A DNA stretch of 64,000 bases from CALOBA01 sp942491465. GTDB taxonomy: Bacteria; Pseudomonadota; Gammaproteobacteria; Chromatiales; Chromatiaceae. The notes under the pieces were generated by a model that was not told where the DNA came from, ran no database searches, and was given only the letters and a program-made list of their open reading frames with translations. Positions 1 through 8,893 of this stretch are shown here, piece by piece. Made by a program: the position numbers and the translations under genes. Location of the stretch: assembly GCA_942491465.1 (NCBI GenBank), contig CALOBA010000032.1:5836-69835 (forward strand), read 5' to 3'. Numbering within the stretch: the stretch's first letter is position 1; the number at the start of each line of letters is the position of its first letter.

Positions 1-123
1 CGCCAGCGCCTTTGAGGACGCGCGGTGGCTCAGCGGGGCTGCGTCACCTCCAAAATCCGTCTTGCCGGAGTTCGGACCTGATGGTAGAAAAGAGGCTGAA
101 CGTACTGCAACGAAGCAAGTTCC

Positions 124-211
124 ATGTCGCTCAACATCAAGTGCCGAGAGGCCAACATCTTAGTCGCCGAATTGGCGAGTCTGACCGGCGAGTCCAAGAC
201 TGGCACCTGCT

Positions 212-237
<26 letters not shown>
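124..237 (+). pseudogene. N-terminal fragment of a VapB-type antitoxin (Rv0623/PSK family)
   Basis: Thirty-seven codons from the ATG at 124 read MSLNIKCREANILVAELASL and continue TGESKTG before losing similarity and ending at a TGA. This resembles the start of Rv0623-like VapB antitoxins, which open with a short beta strand and then a helix carrying an A-x-x-L-A-x-L-T-G-E-S motif. Intact members have about 80 residues and precede a PIN toxin. Here the C-terminal toxin-binding half and any vapC are gone, and the sequence runs directly into the rtcR-like gene. I read it as the scar of a recombination that joined two modules. The family call is by eye from a short stretch. Confidence 0.6.
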
Positions 238-1786
<1,549 letters not shown>

Positions 1787-1852
1787 CGACGCGCCGCCTG
1801 CCTAGAGAACATGAAGCGCTCCGCACAACTTGCCAACCACCGGAATCCGACC

Positions 1853-2113
1853 ATGCCTGCACTGAAGCTCAACCCCGATTTCGCAACCGTCTTGGAACCC
1901 TTTGGCGCCGGCGCAGAAGACTTCTTCCTCGCCGCCAGTCTCTACCACGCCGGAAAGATCAGCTTTGGGGCAGCGGCAGCCTTGGCTGGCCTCGGCTTTG
2001 AGGAGTTCCATTACAGACTCAAAGAACACTTCGGCCACGGCTTCATCATCGACGACGAAACCGCGCGCGAAGACCTCAGTCTTGGTGCCGAGCTTGCGCG
2101 GCAAGCGTCATGA
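1853..2113 (+). CDS. UPF0175 family antitoxin
   Basis: This 86-residue protein matches the UPF0175 family, small helical DNA-binding antitoxins: YHAGKISFGAAAALAGLGFE is the family's helix-turn-helix-like core, and an acidic tail DDETAREDLS follows. I chose the ATG at 1853 rather than the one at 1811 because the paralogue at 16088 starts at the matching MATLELNPDF. It lies 66 bases after rtcR, and its stop overlaps the ATG of the DUF3368 gene (ATGA), as in many TA operons. Its probable role is to bind and neutralise the DUF3368 toxin and to autoregulate the operon. That role is inferred from the family and the gene order. Confidence 0.8.
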   Translation: MPALKLNPDFATVLEPFGAGAEDFFLAASLYHAGKISFGAAAALAGLGFEEFHYRLKEHFGHGFIIDDETAREDLSLGAELARQAS

Positions 2114-2601
2114 GGATCGTGTCCAACGCCAGCCCGCTGATCTTTCTGTCCAAAATCAATTCGCTCGGTCTGCTCCAACACTGCTTTCAACAAACTTTGG
2201 TGCCGCCGGGCGTGGTTGCCGAGGTCGGTATCGATCTTCCCAGGTTCATCGACCGACAACCGCTGTCCGACCTTGGGGAAGCCTATGTCACAGGGGCGAT
2301 TGGAAGCCTGCACCGAGGTGAACTAGAGGCATTGGTGCTCGCGCGTGAACAGAAGGCCGACGTGATCGCGCTGGACGACGGGCCAGCGCGGCGGCGGGCC
2401 GTGAAGATGGGCTTGCGGCCGATCGGAACCATTGGTCTCCTGGTCCTGTTTCGGGGTCGCGGCTTGCTGAATGCAGCCACGGCGATCGAGAAACTGGATC
2501 AACTCGTCGACCAGCACGGCCTGTACCTGTCAGACAGTCTGCTCGATGAAGCCCGTCAAAGGCTCGCCGACGCCGCGCCCGGTCTTGCCGAGGACCGCTG
2601 A
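2110..2601 (+). CDS. DUF3368 PIN-like toxin
   Basis: This is a 163-residue protein of the DUF3368 family, VapC-related PIN-like RNases that pair with UPF0175 antitoxins. The start SNASPLIFLSKI matches the family's first acidic/Asn strand. GELEALVLAREQ carries the central Glu and VIALDDGPARRRAVKMGL the second acidic cluster, followed by PIGTIGLLV. The length is normal and all acidic positions expected for metal binding appear present, so it may be active. It overlaps the upstream antitoxin by four bases and follows the rtcR-like activator, which suggests, but does not prove, that CARF sensing feeds into its expression. Confidence 0.82.
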   Translation: MRIVSNASPLIFLSKINSLGLLQHCFQQTLVPPGVVAEVGIDLPRFIDRQPLSDLGEAYVTGAIGSLHRGELEALVLAREQKADVIALDDGPARRRAVKMGLRPIGTIGLLVLFRGRGLLNAATAIEKLDQLVDQHGLYLSDSLLDEARQRLADAAPGLAEDR

Positions 2602-2840
2602 ATCCGTAGGACGCAACAGGAACAACTAAGGTACCATGCTGGTGCGCAAGAAGGCTTGCGCCACCCAACAAGACCTTCTGGCCTAATACCGCTGCCGCGG
2701 CGACGTCCGCGAGAGGCGGAACACGCCAGACCGCTTGGTAAAATGGTGACGTTTGAGAAACCATAGGTCATGACTCGGGTGCTCCAGTAGAAAACCGCAG
2801 GCGGAACTTGCCCGTTCGAGGAAAGGAAAGAGGCTGAACC

Positions 2841-3059
2841 ATGCCCCTCACGCGAGATTTCAAGCACACCATTAAGGCCCGCGCGCAGGCCGACCAGGCA
2901 TTCCGCGTCGCCTTGCTGGACGAGGCCCTCGACGCCCTCATGAACAACGACCTGGCAACCGGCAAGCTGCTCCTGCGCGATTACGTGAACGCCACCGTCG
3001 GCTTCGATGCGCTGGGTGCGCAAACATTCTTGCGTTATAAAAAGAAAAGTTCTGTTTAA
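2841..3059 (+). pseudogene. 5' part of a HigA-like addiction-module antidote (COG3636), truncated
   Basis: The first 62 or so residues match the intact gene at 17033 almost residue for residue (MPLTRDFKHTIKARAQADQA, then KLLLRDYVNATVGF-ALGAQ). After GAQ, at about 3023, the similarity stops and a short unrelated tail ends at 3059. The lost part includes the DNA-recognition helix seen in the other copy (KSPKSLMRMLS). A ribosome-binding site, GGAAAG, lies just upstream. The break leads directly into a fragment of an rtcR-like gene, so two copies of the module appear to have recombined. No partner toxin is visible in 2602-2840, where I see nothing recognisable. Confidence 0.75.
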
Positions 3060-3358
3060 CCAGCGCTGGCCCGGCAACGTCCGCGGAATCTTCAAGACCC
3101 TGCACCGCGCCGCCGTCTGGACGCCCAGCAATAGCATCGACTCGGGCGACAGTCGCGACAGCTCGCTGCCGAGCCCCGCCACTCTGACCGGCGAAGCCCA
3201 ATTCATAGCTCGAAAGATCTACAAATTTTTGATTTACAATAGTTATCGACCGGAGCGAGCGACGTTATCTAGAGCAGGCCAAGCCCCCCGCCGTCGGCAA
3301 TAAGACCCGCACAGCCAGCCGATTCGGGCTGGGAAACTCGACCATGCTCGCCAACTGA
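3059..3358 (+). pseudogene. C-terminal remnant of a third rtcR-like gene
   Basis: Two pieces in different frames match the end of the RtcR-like proteins. The first, from about 3062, has QRWPGNVRGIFKTLHRAAVW, equivalent to HPWPGNVRELQNTLRRASVW. The second, from about 3241, reads VIDRSERRYLEQA, then GNKTRTASRFGLGN, equivalent to IIEQVARHYLEQA and GNKARAARLLGFGN. An AT-rich stretch and a frameshift near 3230 separate them. It is a non-functional remnant with only the end of the AAA+ domain and the Fis helix. It shows that the locus once held at least three related activators. Confidence 0.72.
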
Positions 3359-3437
3359 CCGCAGAAAAGAGGGCAGTAGTCAGGATGGCACGGGGCGTGC
3401 TTAGTAGAGGCCAACACGAGAACCAAAAGGTAAAAGG

Positions 3438-5285
3438 ATGTTGGCTCAAGCACAACCCATCCTGCACTGGACGCACCGGCAGACGCACGACCAAGGCCAG
3501 ACCAAAGCCGCGAGCGACCTACTGCGCAGCCTCTTTTCCGCCGGCGCGCTGCGACAGTACAGGGTGCGTTTCTACCCACCGGGCAAAGCGCCCGGTGTCC
3601 GCCAGGCACTGCTCATCGACCTCGATGAGTCGCGCGGCGCTCAGTCCGAACTCGACGGTTTTCGCTGCCTCTGGCTGATTGAGCAGTTGAACGGCCAAGT
3701 CTCCCTGCTCGGCAGCGACAAACCACCGACCTATCAGAGCATCGGCGGCACTGTGATCCGCGAGCAGCCGGCACTGCATCCAGGCTCGACCCTGTATGGC
3801 CAACTCAGCATGATCGGCGCGCGCCGCGTTCGTTCTCGCGTTTGGGCGTCCCACCAGATACGCATCGACGCGGAAGCATTCGCCTTGTTGCGGGGCATTG
3901 AGCAACGGGTGCTCGCGTCCGGTGTTGAAGCGTTCTTGGCCAATCTAAACGCGGTTGCCCTGGCGGCGGTCAGGACCGAGTACTGTTTTACCATCGAGTC
4001 CTATAACCACTACGTTAGTGCCAACGACGTTGCGAACAGAAACCGTGTCCAGGCGGCTCGCGCATTCCCCGTCTTTGCCCAGAGTCTCAGAGACCAGTGG
4101 CAGCTCCGGTGTTGCGTAGACGCAGGCGCTCCGTTAGTGCGCGAATTGGCAAAACACTACGCAGTTCGACCGCGTACCATTGAGGGCATGCGCGCGCTGA
4201 CGCAGATCCGCCTTCCCGCGGACCGCCTGACCGCCGCGTTGACGTATGTAGACCAGATGCCGGGCGAGTATCAGCCAGCGACCGATGCGGACTGGCAGGC
4301 GTTTCTGGCGCTAGTCGGACCGTTGACTCGGCTCGCGCGCACGCTAGACGTATCGTTTCTCCAGCTGGCTCGTCCCTTCGTGAACGGATGGCAACAGGGC
4401 CGGGAAACACTGGACAGGCAATCCGGCGGCAACTTCGACGTCACAGCAATCTACGACATGATGCGGGCGAGTTATCGGTATGGCCTATACCCCGCGCTGC
4501 GCGCCAAACAGCGCGGCAGCGCGGCAACGTCATCGCTGAGCAACGATCCCCCGTCAACCTTCTTTCCTCTCTGGTTTGACCGCTACTCGCTGCCCCGTCT
4601 GGTGGAAATGTCCGTGAAATGGCGAGACGCCTATCGACGCTTCAGCATGCGTCGGCTGGGTCTTACCGACCCCGAGCTAGCCGCGCAGCTGCAATGGTCT
4701 GGGCTGTTGCCTGCTGGCGGACACAGTCGCGACGGCTACCGAGTTGTCGAGCTCAAGACCTACCAAGACCTGGACCAAGAGGGGCAGGCCCAGCGCAACT
4801 GCCTCGCCAGCTACACCGTCAAGTGCGTGCTCGGTGAAAGCGCGATCTTCTCGATCCGCGAGACCAGCACCGACAAGCCCGTCTCGACCTTCGAGATCGG
4901 GCTGACGCAGAATCGACCCGTGCTGCTTCAACATCGCGGTCCCGAAAATGCGTCGCCGTCACCGGAACTGAAGGCCCTTGCCGAACGTTTCGTCGAGCGC
5001 GTCCTCGCGCCGCTGACTCGCGAGCACATCGCCGCCGTTCGCCAGGGGCGGCGGCAAGTCGGCGAACAGGTTCGGTCCATCTTGGCGGAGCCAAATACAC
5101 CGCGGGCACCGCTGACTCCGTTGGAGCACGCAAGACTCGCCGACCTCACCGCCTTCTCGCATCCCAAGGAATTGCGCCACCGCGGCGACTCCCCTAGGCT
5201 CACACTTGATAGCGCACAGTACGCAAGCATCACCGCAGCACTTGCTGGAAGACCGCAACCCGTCTTGGCCCGGAACGCGGCCTGA
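3438..5285 (+). CDS. PcfJ-like domain protein
   Basis: This 615-residue protein carries a C-terminal PcfJ-like domain (residues about 420-540). A conserved Cys block (EGQAQRNCLASYTVKCVLGE) is followed by a strand-rich segment, AIFSIRETSTDKPVSTFEIG. PcfJ domains were first noted in a conjugative plasmid protein, but the family also occurs on chromosomes and its biochemistry is unknown. The N-terminal 400 residues are helical and I recognise nothing else in them. The ATG at 3438 has AAAAGGA immediately upstream. The gene ends 60 bases before the ATPase-effector pair on the same strand, so the three could be co-transcribed. It may be an accessory factor of that locus or an independent mobile-element gene. 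Confidence 0.65.
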   Translation: MLAQAQPILHWTHRQTHDQGQTKAASDLLRSLFSAGALRQYRVRFYPPGKAPGVRQALLIDLDESRGAQSELDGFRCLWLIEQLNGQVSLLGSDKPPTYQSIGGTVIREQPALHPGSTLYGQLSMIGARRVRSRVWASHQIRIDAEAFALLRGIEQRVLASGVEAFLANLNAVALAAVRTEYCFTIESYNHYVSANDVANRNRVQAARAFPVFAQSLRDQWQLRCCVDAGAPLVRELAKHYAVRPRTIEGMRALTQIRLPADRLTAALTYVDQMPGEYQPATDADWQAFLALVGPLTRLARTLDVSFLQLARPFVNGWQQGRETLDRQSGGNFDVTAIYDMMRASYRYGLYPALRAKQRGSAATSSLSNDPPSTFFPLWFDRYSLPRLVEMSVKWRDAYRRFSMRRLGLTDPELAAQLQWSGLLPAGGHSRDGYRVVELKTYQDLDQEGQAQRNCLASYTVKCVLGESAIFSIRETSTDKPVSTFEIGLTQNRPVLLQHRGPENASPSPELKALAERFVERVLAPLTREHIAAVRQGRRQVGEQVRSILAEPNTPRAPLTPLEHARLADLTAFSHPKELRHRGDSPRLTLDSAQYASITAALAGRPQPVLARNAA

Positions 5286-5345
5286 CCAATAAGCATCGTC
5301 CCCGTTGCGGTAACCGCTGACACCACGAACAGAAACAGGCTCAGT

Positions 5346-7457
5346 ATGAAGCTCAAGGCACTTACTCTCGAAAACTTCAAGGGCATCAGCGATCCGGTCC
5401 GAATCGAATTTGCGCCCGTCACGCTGCTGTTCGGTCCGAACAACGCCGGCAAGAGCACTGTCATCCATGCGCTGCTGTACGCTCGGGAGATATTCGAGCG
5501 CGGAAATACTAACCCGCGCAAGACCGAGATGGGCGGCGATGTCATCGATCTGGGAGGCTTCGATAATCTTGTCTATAGACACGATCGGAACCGTAAAATC
5601 AGAATGAGATTCGAGCTCGATCTTGATGTCGATGAATTGATTCAACAGACCCCAGGTGATCAACAGAAGATGGTGCAAGAACTTGCCCCCAATGTATACA
5701 GGGATGTCTTCTGGCGTGAAGACTTGGAGTTTGGAATTCCTCCGGACTATACGAGCGTTCTGACCTCGCTCGGCCCGATTTGGATTGATTTGGTCATCGG
5801 CTGGCAGGACGGCCTGCAACGATGTGTCGTCGAGCAATTGAGTGTTGGAGCAATCGGGTCGAGTACGTCAGGTATCGTGTTTCGATTCGATGCCGAAAGC
5901 AGCTCCGTTCGATTGACCGAATTTGATCTTGGGGACATACCCATAGGTAAGCAGCAAACAGCCGAGAGTTTTGCCGTTGATCCTGAGCGTCTTGAAGCCA
6001 TAGCATATGAGAAGGCGCTGGCGGAGGACCAAGAAAGGTTGCGTAACGAACCGCCTTTTGCAGAAACTGAAGAATATCGAGCTCTTGAGCGCCTCTATTC
6101 TGAAAAGTGTAACGCGATGATTCAAGAGTACACGCTACAATTGATCGATCAATGGAGCAAGGAGGATGGCGCATCTCAATTGACTGAGCAGGAGGAGGAA
6201 TTTAGATATGCGCGAGCATCACGTGCGGCGTTTAAGTTTTTTCAAGAGCATCAGGCGTCTGCGTTGGTTGTCGAGGTGTTTGGTTCAGATAATTCCGATA
6301 GTCCGACGCCTAGCGTAGCTCCGGAGTTTCTTGATACCGGTAGAATCTCTTGGCAAGAGCAAAAGGAGACTGATCAAAAAATATGGGAGCAACTCCTGGA
6401 GCAGAAATGGATGTCGAGTTTCGAATTGTGTCAATCGCTGCTCGGCAATGAATGGAGCTCAGCGGAACGGGGGTTGAAAGGGATTCCCCTTACCGGTATT
6501 TCCCACGCTTTGCCGCTAAAGAACGAGAGCCTTGCTTTTGTGAATAGCCCATACCTTCAGTCTAGCGTTTGGCGCCATCCGGCCCACGTGGGAACGGAGT
6601 TTTTTGAACCTGTATTACAAACGTTGGTTTCTGGTACTGCCGGATGCATGCGTTCGCTACTCAATCAGTCGACCTATATTTGCTCTTCCCGAGTGGTTCC
6701 GCCGCGTGATTTCCACCCGGTCTTTCCCATTGATCCACAGCGATGGCCAAGCGGGCTCGCTGCCTGGGATATGTTGATGATAAAGGAGCCGGAATTTGTT
6801 GATGAAGTTAACAATTGGCTGACAGGTCCAACCCGGTTTGACTCGGGTTATGCAATTGATATAGCTCGCATCAAAGAGCTCGATACGGACGCCGAGGTCA
6901 TAAGTCGGTTTCTGCGTGACGACGGCTATTCGGACCTATCTGGCCTGCGAGATGCCATCGCTGGGTTGCCAATTCATAAAAAGCTTCGCATCCGAGACTT
7001 GAACAGAGAAGTCGTTGGCTCGCCGCAAGATTTCGGTCATGGCATCTCCCAGGTGCTCCCGGTGATCGTCGCTGCGCTTCACACAAAGCTCGGCAAAGAG
7101 TCTCGGGCGGTGATGATCGAGGAGCCAGAGGCGAACATCCACCCGGCGTTCCAGGTCGTGCTGGCGGATCTGTTCATCACCCAGGCCAAGGCGAACCCGA
7201 GCGCGCTGTTCCTGATCGAGACCCACAGCGAGCACCTTATGCTGCGAGTGATGCGGCGTATGCGGGAGACCTTCGATGGTAAGCAACAGGAGGAGCTTGC
7301 CATTGGACCATCTGACGTCTCGGTACTTTTCGTAGAGCGCAGAGATAACCGGACGCGTCTGCGGAGAATGCCGCTGAACGAGGCCGGCGAGCTGGTCAAG
7401 GCTTGGCCGGGCGGCTTTTTTGAGGAAGGGCTCCGGGAGCAGTTCGGCGATGATTGA
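5346..7457 (+). CDS. AAA family ATPase with C-terminal DUF3696 (OLD/AAA15-like)
   Basis: This is a 703-residue SMC-like ATPase. The N-terminus has the Walker A FGPNNAGKST (residues about 29-38) after the family opening LKALTLENFKGI. A long insert (about 230-480) is helical and charged. Walker B VMIEEPEANIHPAFQ and the switch His in IETHSEHLMLR lie at about 580-640. The tail ends in the DUF3696 motif AWPGGFFEEG. Such ATPases recur in two-gene defence modules such as PARIS, Septu and Gabija, where they sense or restrain a partner effector. The stop overlaps the next gene's start by eight bases. The middle of the gene (about 6000-6900) is visibly more AT-rich than its neighbours, a sign of transfer. 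Its role in defence is inferred. Confidence 0.82.
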   Translation: MKLKALTLENFKGISDPVRIEFAPVTLLFGPNNAGKSTVIHALLYAREIFERGNTNPRKTEMGGDVIDLGGFDNLVYRHDRNRKIRMRFELDLDVDELIQQTPGDQQKMVQELAPNVYRDVFWREDLEFGIPPDYTSVLTSLGPIWIDLVIGWQDGLQRCVVEQLSVGAIGSSTSGIVFRFDAESSSVRLTEFDLGDIPIGKQQTAESFAVDPERLEAIAYEKALAEDQERLRNEPPFAETEEYRALERLYSEKCNAMIQEYTLQLIDQWSKEDGASQLTEQEEEFRYARASRAAFKFFQEHQASALVVEVFGSDNSDSPTPSVAPEFLDTGRISWQEQKETDQKIWEQLLEQKWMSSFELCQSLLGNEWSSAERGLKGIPLTGISHALPLKNESLAFVNSPYLQSSVWRHPAHVGTEFFEPVLQTLVSGTAGCMRSLLNQSTYICSSRVVPPRDFHPVFPIDPQRWPSGLAAWDMLMIKEPEFVDEVNNWLTGPTRFDSGYAIDIARIKELDTDAEVISRFLRDDGYSDLSGLRDAIAGLPIHKKLRIRDLNREVVGSPQDFGHGISQVLPVIVAALHTKLGKESRAVMIEEPEANIHPAFQVVLADLFITQAKANPSALFLIETHSEHLMLRVMRRMRETFDGKQQEELAIGPSDVSVLFVERRDNRTRLRRMPLNEAGELVKAWPGGFFEEGLREQFGDD

Positions 7458-8388
7458 CGAGTATGCGCTTATACCTGATATATTTGATCCAGCTTGCTAT
7501 TCCCAGTCGAGCTACATCGACATGTGCCTACCGCACCTAAAGGAGGCACTTTTCAACGAGGCCATCGTTCGAGACCTGGGGGACGGAGATTGGTCAAGGT
7601 GGTGCTCTGATCCTGAGCGGCTAAAAGCATCGCATCGGCTCGCGGGGGAGATACTGCGGAAGTTAGAACATCGCAATCGCCTGCATCGTTTTCCGAAGCA
7701 GTTTCGCAGCAGCCCAACGGATGCGGAAGGTTGGTGCAAGGAAGCGCTGCGGAGCCATCGGAACTCGCCGTTATCGGGAATTATGTCTTCTGATCAAACC
7801 AAGAGAATCTTTAGTTCCGAGCCACTGGTTGCATCGATAGAGAAGCTGCCAGGATGCCAGTGGTGGCAGTCTCGAAGTTGTTCCGCCCTTCTGGAAAGAA
7901 CAACGGAATCGTATCTGACCGCCCTTTCGAGAATATTGAAGTGCGCAAATTCCCTGATGTTCATTGACCCAAACGTCGATCCAACCAAGAAAAACTATAG
8001 CGAGTTTTTTCGTTTGCTCGCACCTTTGAAGGATCGGAGGCCGGCGCCTATGGTCGAGGTTCATCGTAGCTTTTGCCTCGGCGATGGTCCAGGGAGGAAA
8101 CTACTTAATAAGGAACAAGGGCGTGAGCTATTTAGGCCGCTGGACAAAGAGCTTCAATCTCTTGGTCTTAATGCGGAGGTCTTTTTCTGGCAAGACTTCC
8201 ACGCGAGGTATCTGATTACCGATCTGCTTGGGATCGTTGCAGAGGCAGGATTCGATAAGACGGAAGGCCGTCAGAGCACAACTTGGGCGCGACTCAGCAG
8301 CGCGGACCGAGACACCATTCAAGCCGAGTTCGACCCCGATGACCGGCCTCGGGATTTGAAGTTCAGAGTTCGCATCGGCGACCCATGA
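7450..8388 (+). CDS. Possible effector partner of the DUF3696 ATPase, with a PLD-like C-terminal segment
   Basis: This 312-residue protein starts at the ATG at 7450, inside the end of the ATPase gene, which implies translational coupling. I do not recognise a named family with certainty. Residues about 165-300 have the layout of a single phospholipase D-like half: a hydrophobic strand ending in an acidic residue (SLMFIDPNVDP), a strand VEVHRSF, then DFHARYLITDLLGI, where the H-x-R/K signature would be, and a later TTWARLSS. Proteins of this layout accompany AAA ATPases in defence islands. If the fold is right it would be a nuclease or phosphodiesterase held in check by the ATPase. The first 160 residues are Trp/Cys-rich and unassigned. 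Confidence 0.55.
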   Translation: MIDEYALIPDIFDPACYSQSSYIDMCLPHLKEALFNEAIVRDLGDGDWSRWCSDPERLKASHRLAGEILRKLEHRNRLHRFPKQFRSSPTDAEGWCKEALRSHRNSPLSGIMSSDQTKRIFSSEPLVASIEKLPGCQWWQSRSCSALLERTTESYLTALSRILKCANSLMFIDPNVDPTKKNYSEFFRLLAPLKDRRPAPMVEVHRSFCLGDGPGRKLLNKEQGRELFRPLDKELQSLGLNAEVFFWQDFHARYLITDLLGIVAEAGFDKTEGRQSTTWARLSSADRDTIQAEFDPDDRPRDLKFRVRIGDP

Positions 8389-8400
8389 ACTCCAAATAGG

Positions 8401-8746
8401 GCAGGAGAAGGATTCTGCGCGAACGCATCCAAAGCATTCTGACCAACCTCGACGCCGTCGGCGAGGACTTGCTCGTCCTGTCCGACGAAATCTGGCTGAA
8501 CATCGACCACAACGAACAGCGACGCAGTCACGAAGCGCATGGAGTTCAAGATCGCGTCCAATCAGCATATCCGCGAATTTTTGGGCTGTGGCCGCCCGGC
8601 TATCGACACCGCTGGAAGGCTGCACAAAAGTACCGACCTTCGAGGCGCCGAATGTGCCGGGCTCGGAGGACGAACGCGAATGTGGAGAGCAGGCCGTCCA
8701 GGCGCTGGATGAGCGGGTGGTTCGGCAGGGCGGTAGGGCCTGGCCC
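8401..8746 (+). pseudogene. Decayed coding fragments of an unrecognised protein
   Basis: No intact gene lies between the effector and the helicase. Around 8416-8515 one frame reads LRERIQSILTNLDAVGEDLL, then VLSDEIWLNIDHN. Around 8525-8560 another frame reads MEFKIASNQHIREF. From 8630 a third reads VPTFEAPNVPGSEDERE, then QALDERVV. The last piece matches the start of the remnant at 12484 (VPTFEAPDAPQSNDERE). These look like parts of one or two older genes broken by insertions and frameshifts. I cannot name the original product. Confidence 0.5.
8630..8650 (+). repeat. Left copy of a 21-bp direct repeat flanking the helicase-TPR operon
   Basis: The sequence GTACCGACCTTCGAGGC followed by SCCG (G here, C in the other copy) occurs at 8630-8650 and 12484-12504 in the same orientation. 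The two genes at 8894-12453 lie exactly between them. Both copies belong to remnants of the same broken reading frame (VPTFEAP), so the repeat may reflect either a duplicated target or partial duplication of an older gene. Confidence 0.7.
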
Positions 8747-8893
8747 GTTCGGTAACAAGCGTGTTGTCCCTACCACGCCGCCCAAGAGCCCGGCTAATGC
8801 GCAATCAAGTCGTTGGCATCTGTTGGCAAGCGCCGTCTTTTTTTGTGTACCATCAGAGTTGGCAAAGTGCAGGAGCGCGGGCGCAACCAAGCG

